NCBI GenBank assembly: GCA_900319835.1 | Contig: ONPY01000020.1 | Coordinates: 1 to 28,345 of the forward strand | Direction of reading: 5' to 3' | DNA: 28,345 bases | Source: an uncultured Eubacteriales bacterium | GTDB lineage: Bacteria; Bacillota_A; Clostridia; Oscillospirales; Oscillospiraceae | Shown: positions 1 through 6,218 of the stretch, piece by piece | Layout of the letters: every line of letters starts with the position of its first letter | Position numbering within the stretch: position 1 is the stretch's first letter | Position numbers and translations under genes: made by a program | Notes under the pieces: model-generated | Databases searched by the model: none | What the model was told of the DNA's origin: nothing | What the model saw: only the letters and a program-made list of their open reading frames with translations

Positions 1-168
1 GAAAGAATCGATCAAGAGGAACGGGATCGGCGTGTACGGGAAGCAGTGCTTTCGATGACACAACCGGATCAGGAAATCTTTCTTCGCCATTATTACTATG
101 CCTGCGGCTCCATTAATTCTCATCATTACAATGCTCTGCATGATCCTGTTCTATGCGACAAGCTTTGA
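1..168 (+). pseudogene. Sigma-70 family RNA polymerase factor, 3'-truncated fragment
   Basis: The reading frame is open from the first base and enters the window inside a gene. Its first ~33 residues read like the start of region 4 of an ECF-type sigma factor: a charged stretch, then VREAVLSM, PDQEIFLRHYYY. Region 4 should continue into a helix-turn-helix that reads the -35 element, but after RHYYY (about base 97) similarity stops and the frame ends at a TGA at 166-168. The DNA from about base 86-100 onward instead matches a BCCT transporter in another frame. I infer a deletion or recombination junction, or an assembly chimera. The recognition helix is missing, so the product should not work as a sigma factor. 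Family assignment is by motif memory only. Confidence 0.55.
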
Positions 169-433
169 CAGCATTGCCTATACAGCCGCCTGCTACAGCT
201 ATAAGCGCCTTGGGGAGAATGAGAAACCACACACGATGATCACATTGCTTTGGTGCCTGCTACTGATCGTTCTGCCAATCGCTCTGGTGTTCAGTGAGAG
301 TTCAATGAATAACATCCAGTCTGTGAGCATCATTAGCGCCTTTCCTATTGGAATAATCATGATTTTGATGATTTGGAGCTTCTTTAAAGATGCAAAGAAG
401 TACAGGATTGAGAAGGGATTGGATAAGGATTAA
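98..433 (+). pseudogene. BCCT-family (betaine/carnitine/choline) transporter, C-terminal fragment
   Basis: The 111-residue frame resembles the last part of BCCT transporters, sodium- or proton-coupled importers of betaine, carnitine or choline: FYATSFDSIAYTAACYSYK, then a helix around WCLLLIVLPIALVF, then a helix around SIISAFPIGIIMILMIWSFF and a charged tail. BCCT proteins usually have about 500 residues and 12 helices, and only about the last three helices remain. No ribosome site precedes the ATG at 98. The frame is open back to 59, and similarity may begin near base 86, directly at the end of the sigma-like fragment. I read it as an untranslated gene remnant joined to unrelated sequence. 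Confidence 0.6.
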
Positions 434-454
434 TATAATACGCTGAGGGGCAGG

Positions 455-697
455 GTGGGAAACTGCTCTGCTTCTCAGTCGTTAATGTTTGACTTGGCAT
501 CAAGCCTGATTTCATATATGCGCCGGGTTGGTGGTTACAAATGGATTATCTGTGAGGGAAGTGATGATAAGCTCTACCTCGAGACAATGTTGAAGGAGTA
601 TAAGGATTTCCACATTATTCCGCTCGGAGGCTGCGGAAATGTCATAGAAACTTATTCTTTTTTTGTGTCCAAATATGCCCATATGGATATTGCGTAA
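455..697 (+). pseudogene. OLD/TOPRIM-like ATPase fragment
   Basis: An 80-codon frame with a possible GTG start but no good ribosome site. The core WIICEGSDDKLYLETML followed by HIIPLGGCGNVIE resembles the segment after the ATPase domain in OLD-like proteins of mobile elements, where an E-G-x-x-D-K motif begins a TOPRIM-like nuclease domain. The rest of the domain and the whole ATPase part are absent, and the frame stops shortly after the second strand. A different open frame follows (702-842, with PWVGARDETLYWIQY and FPRIPMGRR) that I cannot assign and that may be another remnant. Probably a decayed gene in the accessory region. Confidence 0.4.
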
Positions 698-859
698 ATA
701 ATTCGGCGCGACTTGCTTTGTTATTCCTTGGGTTGGGGCACGTGATGAAACGCTGTACTGGATACAATACTGTGCCGAGGTTTTCCCACGCATTCCAATG
801 GGCAGAAGAATTATAAGTGTGTTCCAGCCATCGCAAAAATGAAGGGAGGTGAAAACTAT

Positions 860-1042
860 ATGAACGATTTGAAATCTCGCTGTGTTCGTTTTCTGTCCGA
901 GCTTGAGATTCCTGTGACACGATTCCGTGGCAAGATCTCGTTGTCGAAAAGCGGTTATTACGGATGGATATCCGGACGACTCAATCTCGCTGAGACAACG
1001 TTGCAGCGAATCGACGAGTATCTGACAAAATACAATTTTTAA
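860..1042 (+). CDS. Small putative HTH DNA-binding protein
   Basis: A 60-residue protein starting at the ATG at 860, which has a GGGAGGTG ribosome site 8-9 bases upstream; the in-frame ATG at 839 has none. The sequence has LSKSGYYGWISGRLNLAETTLQRIDEYL, which fits the second half of a small Cro/C1-like helix-turn-helix fold (a tight turn SGYYGWISGR, then a helix ending in DEYL). It is basic in the middle and has no membrane segment. It lies 19 bases ahead of the next ORF, so the two are probably cotranscribed. A regulatory role in the mobile element is inferred from size and position; the family is not recognised with certainty. Confidence 0.6.
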   Translation: MNDLKSRCVRFLSELEIPVTRFRGKISLSKSGYYGWISGRLNLAETTLQRIDEYLTKYNF

Positions 1043-1061
1043 TTTGAAAGGAGAACCCTAT

Positions 1062-1289
1062 ATGACTGAACAAATGAAAGAAGCACTGATTGACCAACTG
1101 AAATACTTCACGTGTAAGAGGACAAGAATGGCGGCTTATCTGGTCGAGCGAGGATTTAAGATTGACTCGATCAAGCCGGAAAGCGACGACAGCGACTTTA
1201 ATGTATATCAATTCCTGGCATCTCCAGAACTCTATGAAGCTGTTCTGGACTATACGTCTGGAAAGGCTAGTGAGCGTAATGAGCAGTAA
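1062..1289 (+). CDS. Small hypothetical protein of the mobile element
   Basis: A 75-residue protein from the ATG at 1062, preceded by AAAGGAG at about 10 bases. It is acidic and probably helical, with MKEALIDQLKYFTCKRTRMAAYLVERGFKIDSIKP and an acidic middle (ESDDSDFN). No signal peptide, membrane helix or known motif is visible. Its stop codon overlaps the start of the next gene, so translation of the two is probably coupled. I do not recognise the family. Position between an HTH-like ORF and a DUF6291-like protein suggests an early or replication-region gene of the element. Confidence 0.65.
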   Translation: MTEQMKEALIDQLKYFTCKRTRMAAYLVERGFKIDSIKPESDDSDFNVYQFLASPELYEAVLDYTSGKASERNEQ

Positions 1290-2016
1290 AGAAATGGCGT
1301 TTGATCCGACCGTCAGTTTCATGTTCTTTGGCTCTTGGGTAAAAACGATTGAGAATCTTGAAGGCATCGGGGTTGAATGCGCATACCGGTTGTTTAAGGC
1401 AATTGCGGTTTACTGTATGTATGACGAAGAACCGGACTTTTCTGATGACCTTGTGCTTAATGCTATCTGGCCTATGCTTAAAAACGAAGCCAACAGCAGT
1501 ATTGCCCGCAGGAAGAGTCAGTTTAAGAAAGACGAGCTCAATGACAACTATCATAAAATCTTCGCTGCTTTGCAGGCAAATCCCGGTCTTTCGCACCGTG
1601 GGATTGCTGAGATGGTGGGAGTTAGTCCAAGCACTGTAGACAGGGTGTGCAGAAAGTATCCGGAGGATATCTGGAACTCTTCTGCTCATCCTGTTTCTGC
1701 TTCTTCTCCTGCAGATAATACTCCTGCTGGAGATCCTGTTACTCCTGCTGGTAATACTCCTTCTAGTGATTGTAATACTAATTCTTTTCCTATTAAATAT
1801 ACAGATTCTTTTCCTATTAAATATACAGATTCTTTTCCTATTGGATATGATGATTCTTATATTGATCATTATAATATTAATGGTAATTATACTGATACCA
1901 TGACGCAAGGCAGTGACGCACATAAGAAGGTCTACAGGGGACACTTCCGAGAAGATATGGCACGTATCACTTCTCTTAGGAGACGTGAACCCGATGACGA
2001 TGAACTGCCGTTCTGA
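1279..2016 (+). CDS. DUF6291-like phage/ICE replication-type protein with HTH and tandem repeat
   Basis: A 245-residue protein; the start is placed at the ATG at 1279, with GTG 1270 as the alternative. It overlaps the end of the preceding gene. Residues 10-85 (SFMFFGSWVKTIENLEG, YRLFKAIAVYCMYDEEPDF, AIWPMLKNEANSSIARRK) follow the pattern of DUF6291-like proteins of phages and integrative elements. Residues 102-128 form a clear winged/helix-turn-helix unit (LSHRGIAEMVGVSPSTVDRVCRKY). A low-complexity linker follows with three copies of an 8-residue unit like FPIKYTDS and then a basic-acidic tail ending DDDELPF. The linker DNA is much AT-richer than the N-terminal part. A DNA-binding or replisome-organiser role is inference. 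Confidence 0.6.
   Translation: MSSKEMAFDPTVSFMFFGSWVKTIENLEGIGVECAYRLFKAIAVYCMYDEEPDFSDDLVLNAIWPMLKNEANSSIARRKSQFKKDELNDNYHKIFAALQANPGLSHRGIAEMVGVSPSTVDRVCRKYPEDIWNSSAHPVSASSPADNTPAGDPVTPAGNTPSSDCNTNSFPIKYTDSFPIKYTDSFPIGYDDSYIDHYNINGNYTDTMTQGSDAHKKVYRGHFREDMARITSLRRREPDDDELPF
1781..1852 (+). repeat. Three tandem 24-bp repeats inside a coding region
   Basis: The unit starting ATTCTTTTCCTATTAAATAT occurs at 1781, 1805 and 1829. The first two copies are identical and the third has three or four changes near its end. The unit length is a multiple of three, so copy number can change without breaking the frame; each copy adds eight residues of a flexible linker. Confidence 0.9.
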
Positions 2017-2452
2017 TAAAGATGTGGAATATTAGCCGGCTATGCGTAATTCAATGGCTCAGATCTTACATCCTTGCAAACGGGGTAGTTGAAAAAGCTG
2101 TTTCAGGAAGATGTGAATGATTTGCTGGGCATGGATAAATGAGCGAAATTGTATTCAGAGAGCATAGAGCAAAAGTTGTGGAAGGTTGTCATAATTTTTA
2201 TAATTGAATAATGGAAAAATAAAAAGCGCCTGTTTGCAGCCATATAAAGGCCTGCAGCGGGCGCTTTGGGTTACATAATCTTATTAAAACACAGTATTAT
2301 TCTAGTTGAGTTTTTGATAGAAGGTTGTAATTCCACGCTTCATATCCAGAAAAACTTGGAATAATCAAGCCAATAAACACATTATTTGCTATCGGTTTTC
2401 ACTTGGTGCCAGCCGGCAGTTATGTGAAAGACGATGGCGGAAGGGAAAAACT
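2017..2452. other. Intergenic region without a convincing gene
   Basis: This 436-base stretch is AT-rich and stop-rich. The only coding-like trace is an ATGA-overlapping pair of very short frames: one ending KLFQEDVNDLLGMDK at 2142, and a 22-codon frame at 2139-2207 (MSEIVFREHRAKVVEG). Neither has a good ribosome site, so they may be gene remnants. A long hairpin lies at 2222-2267. The sequence just before 2453 carries the excisionase ribosome site. Confidence 0.5.
2222..2267. terminator. Imperfect hairpin, possible terminator
   Basis: AAAGCGCC and GGGCGCTTT form the base of a stem, with an inner GCAG/CTGC pairing, across about 46 bases. On the minus strand the stem is followed by a T-rich run (the complement of AAAAATAAAAA), so termination is better supported leftward. 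On the plus strand it could mark the end of the upstream transcript. Confidence 0.5.
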
Positions 2453-2662
2453 ATGACCAAAGATAAAGACAATCGTGTTCCTGTATGGGAGAAATCGAAT
2501 CTCACGTTAGAAGAAGCAGCGTCTTTCTTCAACATCGGCATAAACAAACTGCGGGATTTGACGAACAGTGAAAACTGCCCGTTTGTCCTCTTCGTAGGCA
2601 ACAAACGGTTGATTAAGCGAAAGCTGTTTGATCAATATCTAGAGACCTGCTATTCAATCTAA
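2453..2662 (+). CDS. xis: Tn916-type excisionase
   Basis: A 69-residue basic protein. It follows the Tn916 Xis plan closely: an N-terminal VPVWEKSNLTLEEAASFFNIGINKLRDL (winged-helix recognition region), a middle CPFVLFVGNKRLIKRKLFDQYLE, and a short end. Xis is a small DNA-bending protein that binds next to the element ends and steers the integrase towards excision. The ATG at 2453 has a GGAAGGG site upstream. It lies directly before the integrase gene, as in Tn916 relatives, separated from it by a promoter and hairpin. Length (69 residues) is normal for the family, so it is probably intact. Confidence 0.88.
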   Translation: MTKDKDNRVPVWEKSNLTLEEAASFFNIGINKLRDLTNSENCPFVLFVGNKRLIKRKLFDQYLETCYSI

Positions 2663-2666
2663 ACAC

Positions 2667-2696
2667 TTGTTAAAGCGCTTGATATTGTGGTATACT
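2667..2696 (+). promoter_or_regulatory. Predicted integrase promoter
   Basis: TTGTTA (2667-2672) and TATACT (2691-2696) are spaced by 18 bases. Transcription would start near 2703, giving a short leader before the integrase ribosome site at 2729. The promoter lies inside the inverted repeat at 2672-2719. Confidence 0.5.
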
Positions 2697-2719
2697 CAAC
2701 GTACCATATCAAGCGCTTT
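2672..2719 (+). terminator. Long inverted repeat between xis and int (terminator or operator)
   Basis: AAAGCGCTTGATAT (2672-2685) is exactly repeated in inverted form at 2706-2719, with a further GGTA/TACC pairing after a 3-base bulge, and is followed by a short T-run. Transcripts reading through from xis would form a strong hairpin ahead of int. Transcripts from the internal promoter would contain only the right arm. It could also be a dyad bound by Xis or Int. Confidence 0.7.
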
Positions 2720-2740
2720 TCTCTGACAGGAGGGATTATT

Positions 2741-3901
2741 ATTTCAGAGAAGCGCAAAAACAATAAGGGACGCATTTTAAAAACGGGTGAATCTCAGCGC
2801 GCGGATCTTACATATCAGTACCGGTATAAAGATATTCGGAAAAAATGGAGATATGTATACGCCCCTACATTGGAGGAACTCCGTGTCAAAGAAGCCGTCA
2901 TTCAGCGTGAAATTGATGACGGCGTTGATTACAGCGTCGGAGAGATCACCGTTCTTCAGCTGGTGCGGAAGTATATTGACCAGAAAAAAGACAGCGTCCG
3001 ATACAATACGCAAGTCGGCTATGAATTTGTGTACAACCTGATCCAGAAAGAAGACTTCGGCTTCAGACAAATCAAGAATGTCAAGCCATCTGACGCCAAA
3101 AGCTGGTTTCAGAAACTGAGCAGAGACGGAAGAAGCTATAGTACAATTATGCATGTGCGTGGTGTTGTTAGTCCTGCTTTTGCTATGGCTGTAGAAGACT
3201 CTGTCCTGCGTAACAATCCATTTTCATTCAAAGTGAAGGACGTAGTTCGAAAGGCTTCTGTGGAACGGGAAGCTCTATCCGCCAAAGAAGTCAATAGCCT
3301 CCTGGAGTACATCCAGGCTGACAAATGTCGCAGAAGGTATTACGATGAAATCATAATCCTTCTTGAGACCGGGCTGCGGATCAGTGAGCTTTACGGTCTG
3401 ACGATTGCAGACATCGACTTCACAAACAAACGGATTCGCGTTGAACGTCAGCTTATTCGAACCCGGCACTGTGAATACTACATTGAGCGTCCGAAAACGG
3501 AAAGCGGGATTCGCTATGTTCCGATGAGCATCAAAGCAGAAGCGGCATTCCGCAACGTTATCGCAAACAGGAAGAAAGTAGACTTTGAGATTATGGTTGA
3601 TGGGCATGTGGGGTTCCTGTTTCTGGACAAGGATGGAAAGCCGAAGGTTGCCGGGCATCTCGAGCACGCTTTGAAGCGCGTCGTTGACAGCTATAATGCT
3701 TCCCATGACACTCCAATCTCCGCGACACCGCACTCGTTGCGGCACACATTCTGCACGAACATGGTTCATGCGGGGTTCCCAATCAAGGAATTGCAGTATC
3801 TGATGGGACACAGCGATGTGCAAACCACATTAAACCGATACGCTCATACACACTTTGAGGAAGCGGAAGAGGCATTCAGAAAGGTGCAAAGCTCTGTATA
3901 A
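2741..3901 (+). CDS. int: Tn916-type tyrosine integrase, apparent AUU start
   Basis: This site-specific recombinase inserts and excises the mobile element. It starts (x)SEKRKNNKGRILKTGESQR, matching the conserved start of Tn916 integrase, which reads MSEKRR. The arm-binding domain spans about 1-75, the core-binding domain about 75-165, and the catalytic domain about 175-386. Catalytic residues are R213 (LETGLRISEL), H331 and R334 (TPHSLRHTF), H357 (LMGHSDV) and nucleophile Y367 (LNRYAH). Length is 386 residues, usual for the family. The codon aligned with Met is ATT at 2741, 6 bases after AGGAGG. The only upstream in-frame start, GTG 2687, has no ribosome site and lies in the hairpin. The protein is otherwise complete, so it is probably active but weakly initiated. 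Confidence 0.92.
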   Translation: MSEKRKNNKGRILKTGESQRADLTYQYRYKDIRKKWRYVYAPTLEELRVKEAVIQREIDDGVDYSVGEITVLQLVRKYIDQKKDSVRYNTQVGYEFVYNLIQKEDFGFRQIKNVKPSDAKSWFQKLSRDGRSYSTIMHVRGVVSPAFAMAVEDSVLRNNPFSFKVKDVVRKASVEREALSAKEVNSLLEYIQADKCRRRYYDEIIILLETGLRISELYGLTIADIDFTNKRIRVERQLIRTRHCEYYIERPKTESGIRYVPMSIKAEAAFRNVIANRKKVDFEIMVDGHVGFLFLDKDGKPKVAGHLEHALKRVVDSYNASHDTPISATPHSLRHTFCTNMVHAGFPIKELQYLMGHSDVQTTLNRYAHTHFEEAEEAFRKVQSSV

Positions 3902-3916
3902 TCAAGGCTTTCGGGC

Positions 3917-3948
3917 TACACACCTTTACACACTTTTTACACACTTTT
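3917..3948 (+). repeat. Phased TACACACYTTT repeats at the integrase-proximal element end
   Basis: TACACACCTTT at 3917, TACACACTTTT at 3927 and TACACACTTTT at 3938 are spaced 10-11 bases, one helical turn. An inverted relative (AAAAGTGTA) is at 4019-4027. Such arrays next to int in Tn916 relatives are arm sites for the integrase N-terminal domain. Binding is inferred. Confidence 0.6.
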
Positions 3949-4056
3949 TATGGAGAATGACGTAGAATTATGAAGATTTGCAAAAATCACAATCTCAAAA
4001 AAGTTCTCAAAAACAACTAAAAGTGTAAAATAAAGGCTTATAAAGGGTTATAAAGT
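3949..4056. other. Probable right attachment region of the element
   Basis: An AT-rich stretch between int and the GC-rich chromosome. It has A/T tracts, the inverted arm-like site at 4019-4027 and two copies of TTATAAAG (4038 and 4048). Base composition changes sharply at about 4057, so the element-chromosome junction is probably here or within the first codons of the next gene. The exact crossover cannot be set without the left end. Confidence 0.4.
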
Positions 4057-4761
4057 ATGATCAAGATCTTATTCGTGTGTCACGGCAATATCTGCCGCAG
4101 TCCTATGGCGGAGTTCTGTTTGAAAAACATGGTAAACCGGGCGGGTCTGGAGAAAGAGTTTGAGATCGCCTCTGCCGCCACCAGCTCCGAGGAGCTGGGC
4201 AATCCGGTCTATCCCCCGGCGCAGCGGAAGCTCAGCGAGCACGGGATTGACTGCGCGGGCAAGACCGCGCGCCGCATCCGCGCTCAGGACTATACCGACT
4301 ACGACCTGTTGCTGGGCTTTGACCAGGCCAATCTGCGCAACATGCAGCGCTGCTTCGGCGGGGATCCCGAGGGGAAACTGCACCTGATGACCGAGTACAT
4401 CGGCGCGCCGGAGCGCATTATCGACGACCCCTGGTACACCCGGGATTTTGACACCGCGTGGGAGGACATCGAAGCCTGCTGTCTGGGGCTTCTCAACGCG
4501 CTCTGTCCCGAGGTGACGCTGGACTTTTCCCGCTGCCGGGAGCGCAGTGAGCTCTATGACATTCTCGCTGAGCGGATGCTCTGGCAAAACTGGTATGGCC
4601 GGAATCTCGACGCGCTGTACGACATGCTGACGGGTCTGCCCCATTTGGGGAACCGCTTTGTGCTTCGCCTGCCGGCGGAGGACGCCCCCTGCCGGGGCTA
4701 TGCGGAGATCATCGGCCAGGTCTTTTCTGACGCGGGGACAGAGGTCTCTGTGGAGGGCTGA
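4057..4761 (+). CDS. Low-molecular-weight tyrosine phosphatase fused to a barstar domain
   Basis: A 234-residue cytosolic protein with two domains. Residues 1-150 are an LMW protein-tyrosine phosphatase: the P-loop CHGNICRS holds nucleophile C8 and R14, and DDPWY holds the general acid Asp (123/124). These enzymes remove phosphate from phosphotyrosine, often on bacterial BY-kinases. Residues 154-232 match the barstar family, best seen in WYGRNLDALYDMLTGL. Barstar inhibits barnase-type ribonucleases, but no such nuclease is in view. A phosphatase alone would end near residue 150, so the fusion is unusual. No strong ribosome site precedes the ATG; the upstream region belongs to the mobile element, which may have changed the native promoter. 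A strong terminator follows. Confidence 0.85.
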   Translation: MIKILFVCHGNICRSPMAEFCLKNMVNRAGLEKEFEIASAATSSEELGNPVYPPAQRKLSEHGIDCAGKTARRIRAQDYTDYDLLLGFDQANLRNMQRCFGGDPEGKLHLMTEYIGAPERIIDDPWYTRDFDTAWEDIEACCLGLLNALCPEVTLDFSRCRERSELYDILAERMLWQNWYGRNLDALYDMLTGLPHLGNRFVLRLPAEDAPCRGYAEIIGQVFSDAGTEVSVEG

Positions 4762-4775
4762 TCCAAGCAGAATCA

Positions 4776-4834
4776 AATATAACCGGAAGACGCCGCATCC
4801 AAAGGATGCGGCGTCTTCCGGTTATATTGCTTTT
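4776..4834. terminator. Bidirectional intrinsic terminator
   Basis: A perfect 25-bp stem (4776-4800 with 4804-4828) and a 3-base loop, followed by a T-run at 4831. It separates the convergent phosphatase-barstar gene and the DivIVA-like gene and probably serves both. Confidence 0.92.
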
Positions 4835-5340
4835 TATTTCTCTCCATTTTCCAGCGCTTCCACCGCGTCAGCGATGGCGCTGACCCGGGCAGAGAGATCC
4901 GCCGGAACCGTCTCCTCGGGCGTCTCCTCCCCGGCATCCTCCCCGGTATAGAGGCCGCAGAGAAACTGCTGCCACTGCGCATTGAGCAGGTCGATGGAGT
5001 CCTGCTGGAGCTGCCGGAGTTTTGAGAAAGCTTCCTCCACGCAGCGCACCGTGCGCTCCTGTTCGCTGTTAGGGATCGCGCTCTGCTCGCGCAGCTCCTC
5101 CGCCTCCTTGCGGGCTCTGGTCAAGATTTCCTCAGCCTCGGCTCTGGCCCGGGCCACGATTTCGTCTGCCCGTGTCTGTGCATCGGCAAGGATCTCGTCC
5201 GCCTGCCTGCGGCTCCGGTCCACGATCTGCTGCGAGAGATCTCTTGCGTTGATCAGGTAATCCGCAGCCGAGGTGCGGTGTCCCGGCTTCTCCTTCTCGG
5301 GCGCCTGCTCCAGGTGCTGATATTCGCTTTGGGATACCAC
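4834..5340 (-). CDS. DivIVA-like coiled-coil protein
   Basis: A 168-residue soluble protein with GTG start at 5340. Residues ~25-90 are a long heptad-rich helix with repeats such as RADEIVARARAEAEEIL, the pattern of DivIVA/GpsB-like and ATP-synthase-b-like coiled coils; a second helix (EEAFSKLRQLQQDSIDLLNAQW) and an acidic Pro-Glu-rich linker follow. There is no membrane segment. The usual conserved N-terminal DivIVA membrane-binding motif is not evident, so this is a relative or a structural analogue. It has its own promoter in the 68-base gap after the upstream phosphatase gene. A role in cell shape or division is inference from the coiled coil. Confidence 0.65.
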   Translation of the reverse strand: MVSQSEYQHLEQAPEKEKPGHRTSAADYLINARDLSQQIVDRSRRQADEILADAQTRADEIVARARAEAEEILTRARKEAEELREQSAIPNSEQERTVRCVEEAFSKLRQLQQDSIDLLNAQWQQFLCGLYTGEDAGEETPEETVPADLSARVSAIADAVEALENGEK

Positions 5341-5376
5341 GGCGCTTTTTTCCCCCCGTCTGCAGCTTTTTCAGAA

Positions 5377-5405
5377 ATTATACCAGATTCGACACCCCTG
5401 CGCAA
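5377..5405 (-). promoter_or_regulatory. Sigma-A promoter for the DivIVA-like gene
   Basis: On the minus strand TTGCGC (5400-5405) and TATAAT (5377-5382) are separated by exactly 17 bases. The -35 begins just after the stop codon of the upstream phosphatase gene, so the coiled-coil gene can be transcribed separately from the lacZ operon. Confidence 0.75.
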
Positions 5406-5408
5406 CCG

Positions 5409-6218
5409 TTATTGCGCGGAAAAAACGCCTTCTTTTTCCAGCGCCGATTTCGCAAAGCGCCGGAGCAGTTCCTCCGGCAGCTGCAATTCCTCCCGCAGGA
5501 AGCCGGGCGCGCCGCCATAGCGCGCGTCCAGTTCTTCAAAGACGCCCTCCAGATATTCCTCCTTGGCGATAAACGCCTCGTGTACCAGCTGGACGGCGTC
5601 CGCCGGATGCCCTTTGGCCAGGAGCCTGGCGCAGGCGGCGTCCGCCTCCGGGATTGCGACAAGGTTTGTCAGCAGATAATCGGCAAAGATGCTTTCCCGG
5701 TCAACGCCCAGCTCAGACAGGAGCAGCGCCGTCACTACCCCGCAGCGGTCCTTGCCCGCCGTACAGTGCCAGAGCACCGCGTTTCCCTGCGCGGCCTGTT
5801 CCAGGATCTTTTCGAGGATCACCCGCAGGCTCTCCAGGCAGCTCGGTTTTGTGACCATATGGCGATAGACCACGCGCATGTCCGGCATGATCAGCTCCGC
5901 GGGTCTGCCATCCTCCCGTGTGATCCCGGCCGTAGCCTCGTCAAAGATGGGACAGCAGAGCTGCTCGGCGCCGGCAGGGAGCCGGTCCGGCTTCTCGCGG
6001 CGCTCCATGGACGTGCGCAGATCCACCACACAGCGGACATGAAAGCGCTCGGAAAGCTGCGCCAGATCCCGGTCGGTGGCGCTGTGCAAATGGGCCGCGC
6101 GGAGCAGCAGGCCTGCGCGGATGCGCTGTCCTGCCGCGTTTTGCAGGCCGCCCAGGTCGCGGCAGTTGCTGATGCCCTCAAAGTGCAGCGCGCGGTTCGT
6201 AGGCCGGGCGGCGGTCAT
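5409..6218 (-). CDS. Tyrosine/serine protein phosphatase (Y_phosphatase3 type)
   Basis: A 269-residue enzyme of the IphP/LipA-like class, which hydrolyses phosphotyrosine or phosphoinositide substrates through a phosphocysteine. Family marks are SNCRDLGG (17-24), LLLRAAHL (38-44), VVDLRT (64-69) and the P-loop HCTAGKDRCG (151-160) with nucleophile C152 and R158. Lys-Asp-Arg in the P-loop is typical of this subclass. No signal peptide is seen, so it is probably cytosolic. Its ATG shares four bases with the stop of the amidotransferase gene, showing translational coupling in an operon led by lacZ. A link to galactoside metabolism is not obvious; the substrate is unknown. Confidence 0.85.
   Translation of the reverse strand: MTAARPTNRALHFEGISNCRDLGGLQNAAGQRIRAGLLLRAAHLHSATDRDLAQLSERFHVRCVVDLRTSMERREKPDRLPAGAEQLCCPIFDEATAGITREDGRPAELIMPDMRVVYRHMVTKPSCLESLRVILEKILEQAAQGNAVLWHCTAGKDRCGVVTALLLSELGVDRESIFADYLLTNLVAIPEADAACARLLAKGHPADAVQLVHEAFIAKEEYLEGVFEELDARYGGAPGFLREELQLPEELLRRFAKSALEKEGVFSAQ

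Noticed and set aside
1781..1852. CRISPR-like repeats
   Set aside because: The units are directly adjacent with no spacers and keep the reading frame.
2687..2740. GTG at 2687 as the integrase start
   Set aside because: It has no ribosome site, lies inside the hairpin and promoter, and adds 18 residues absent from the Tn916 family.
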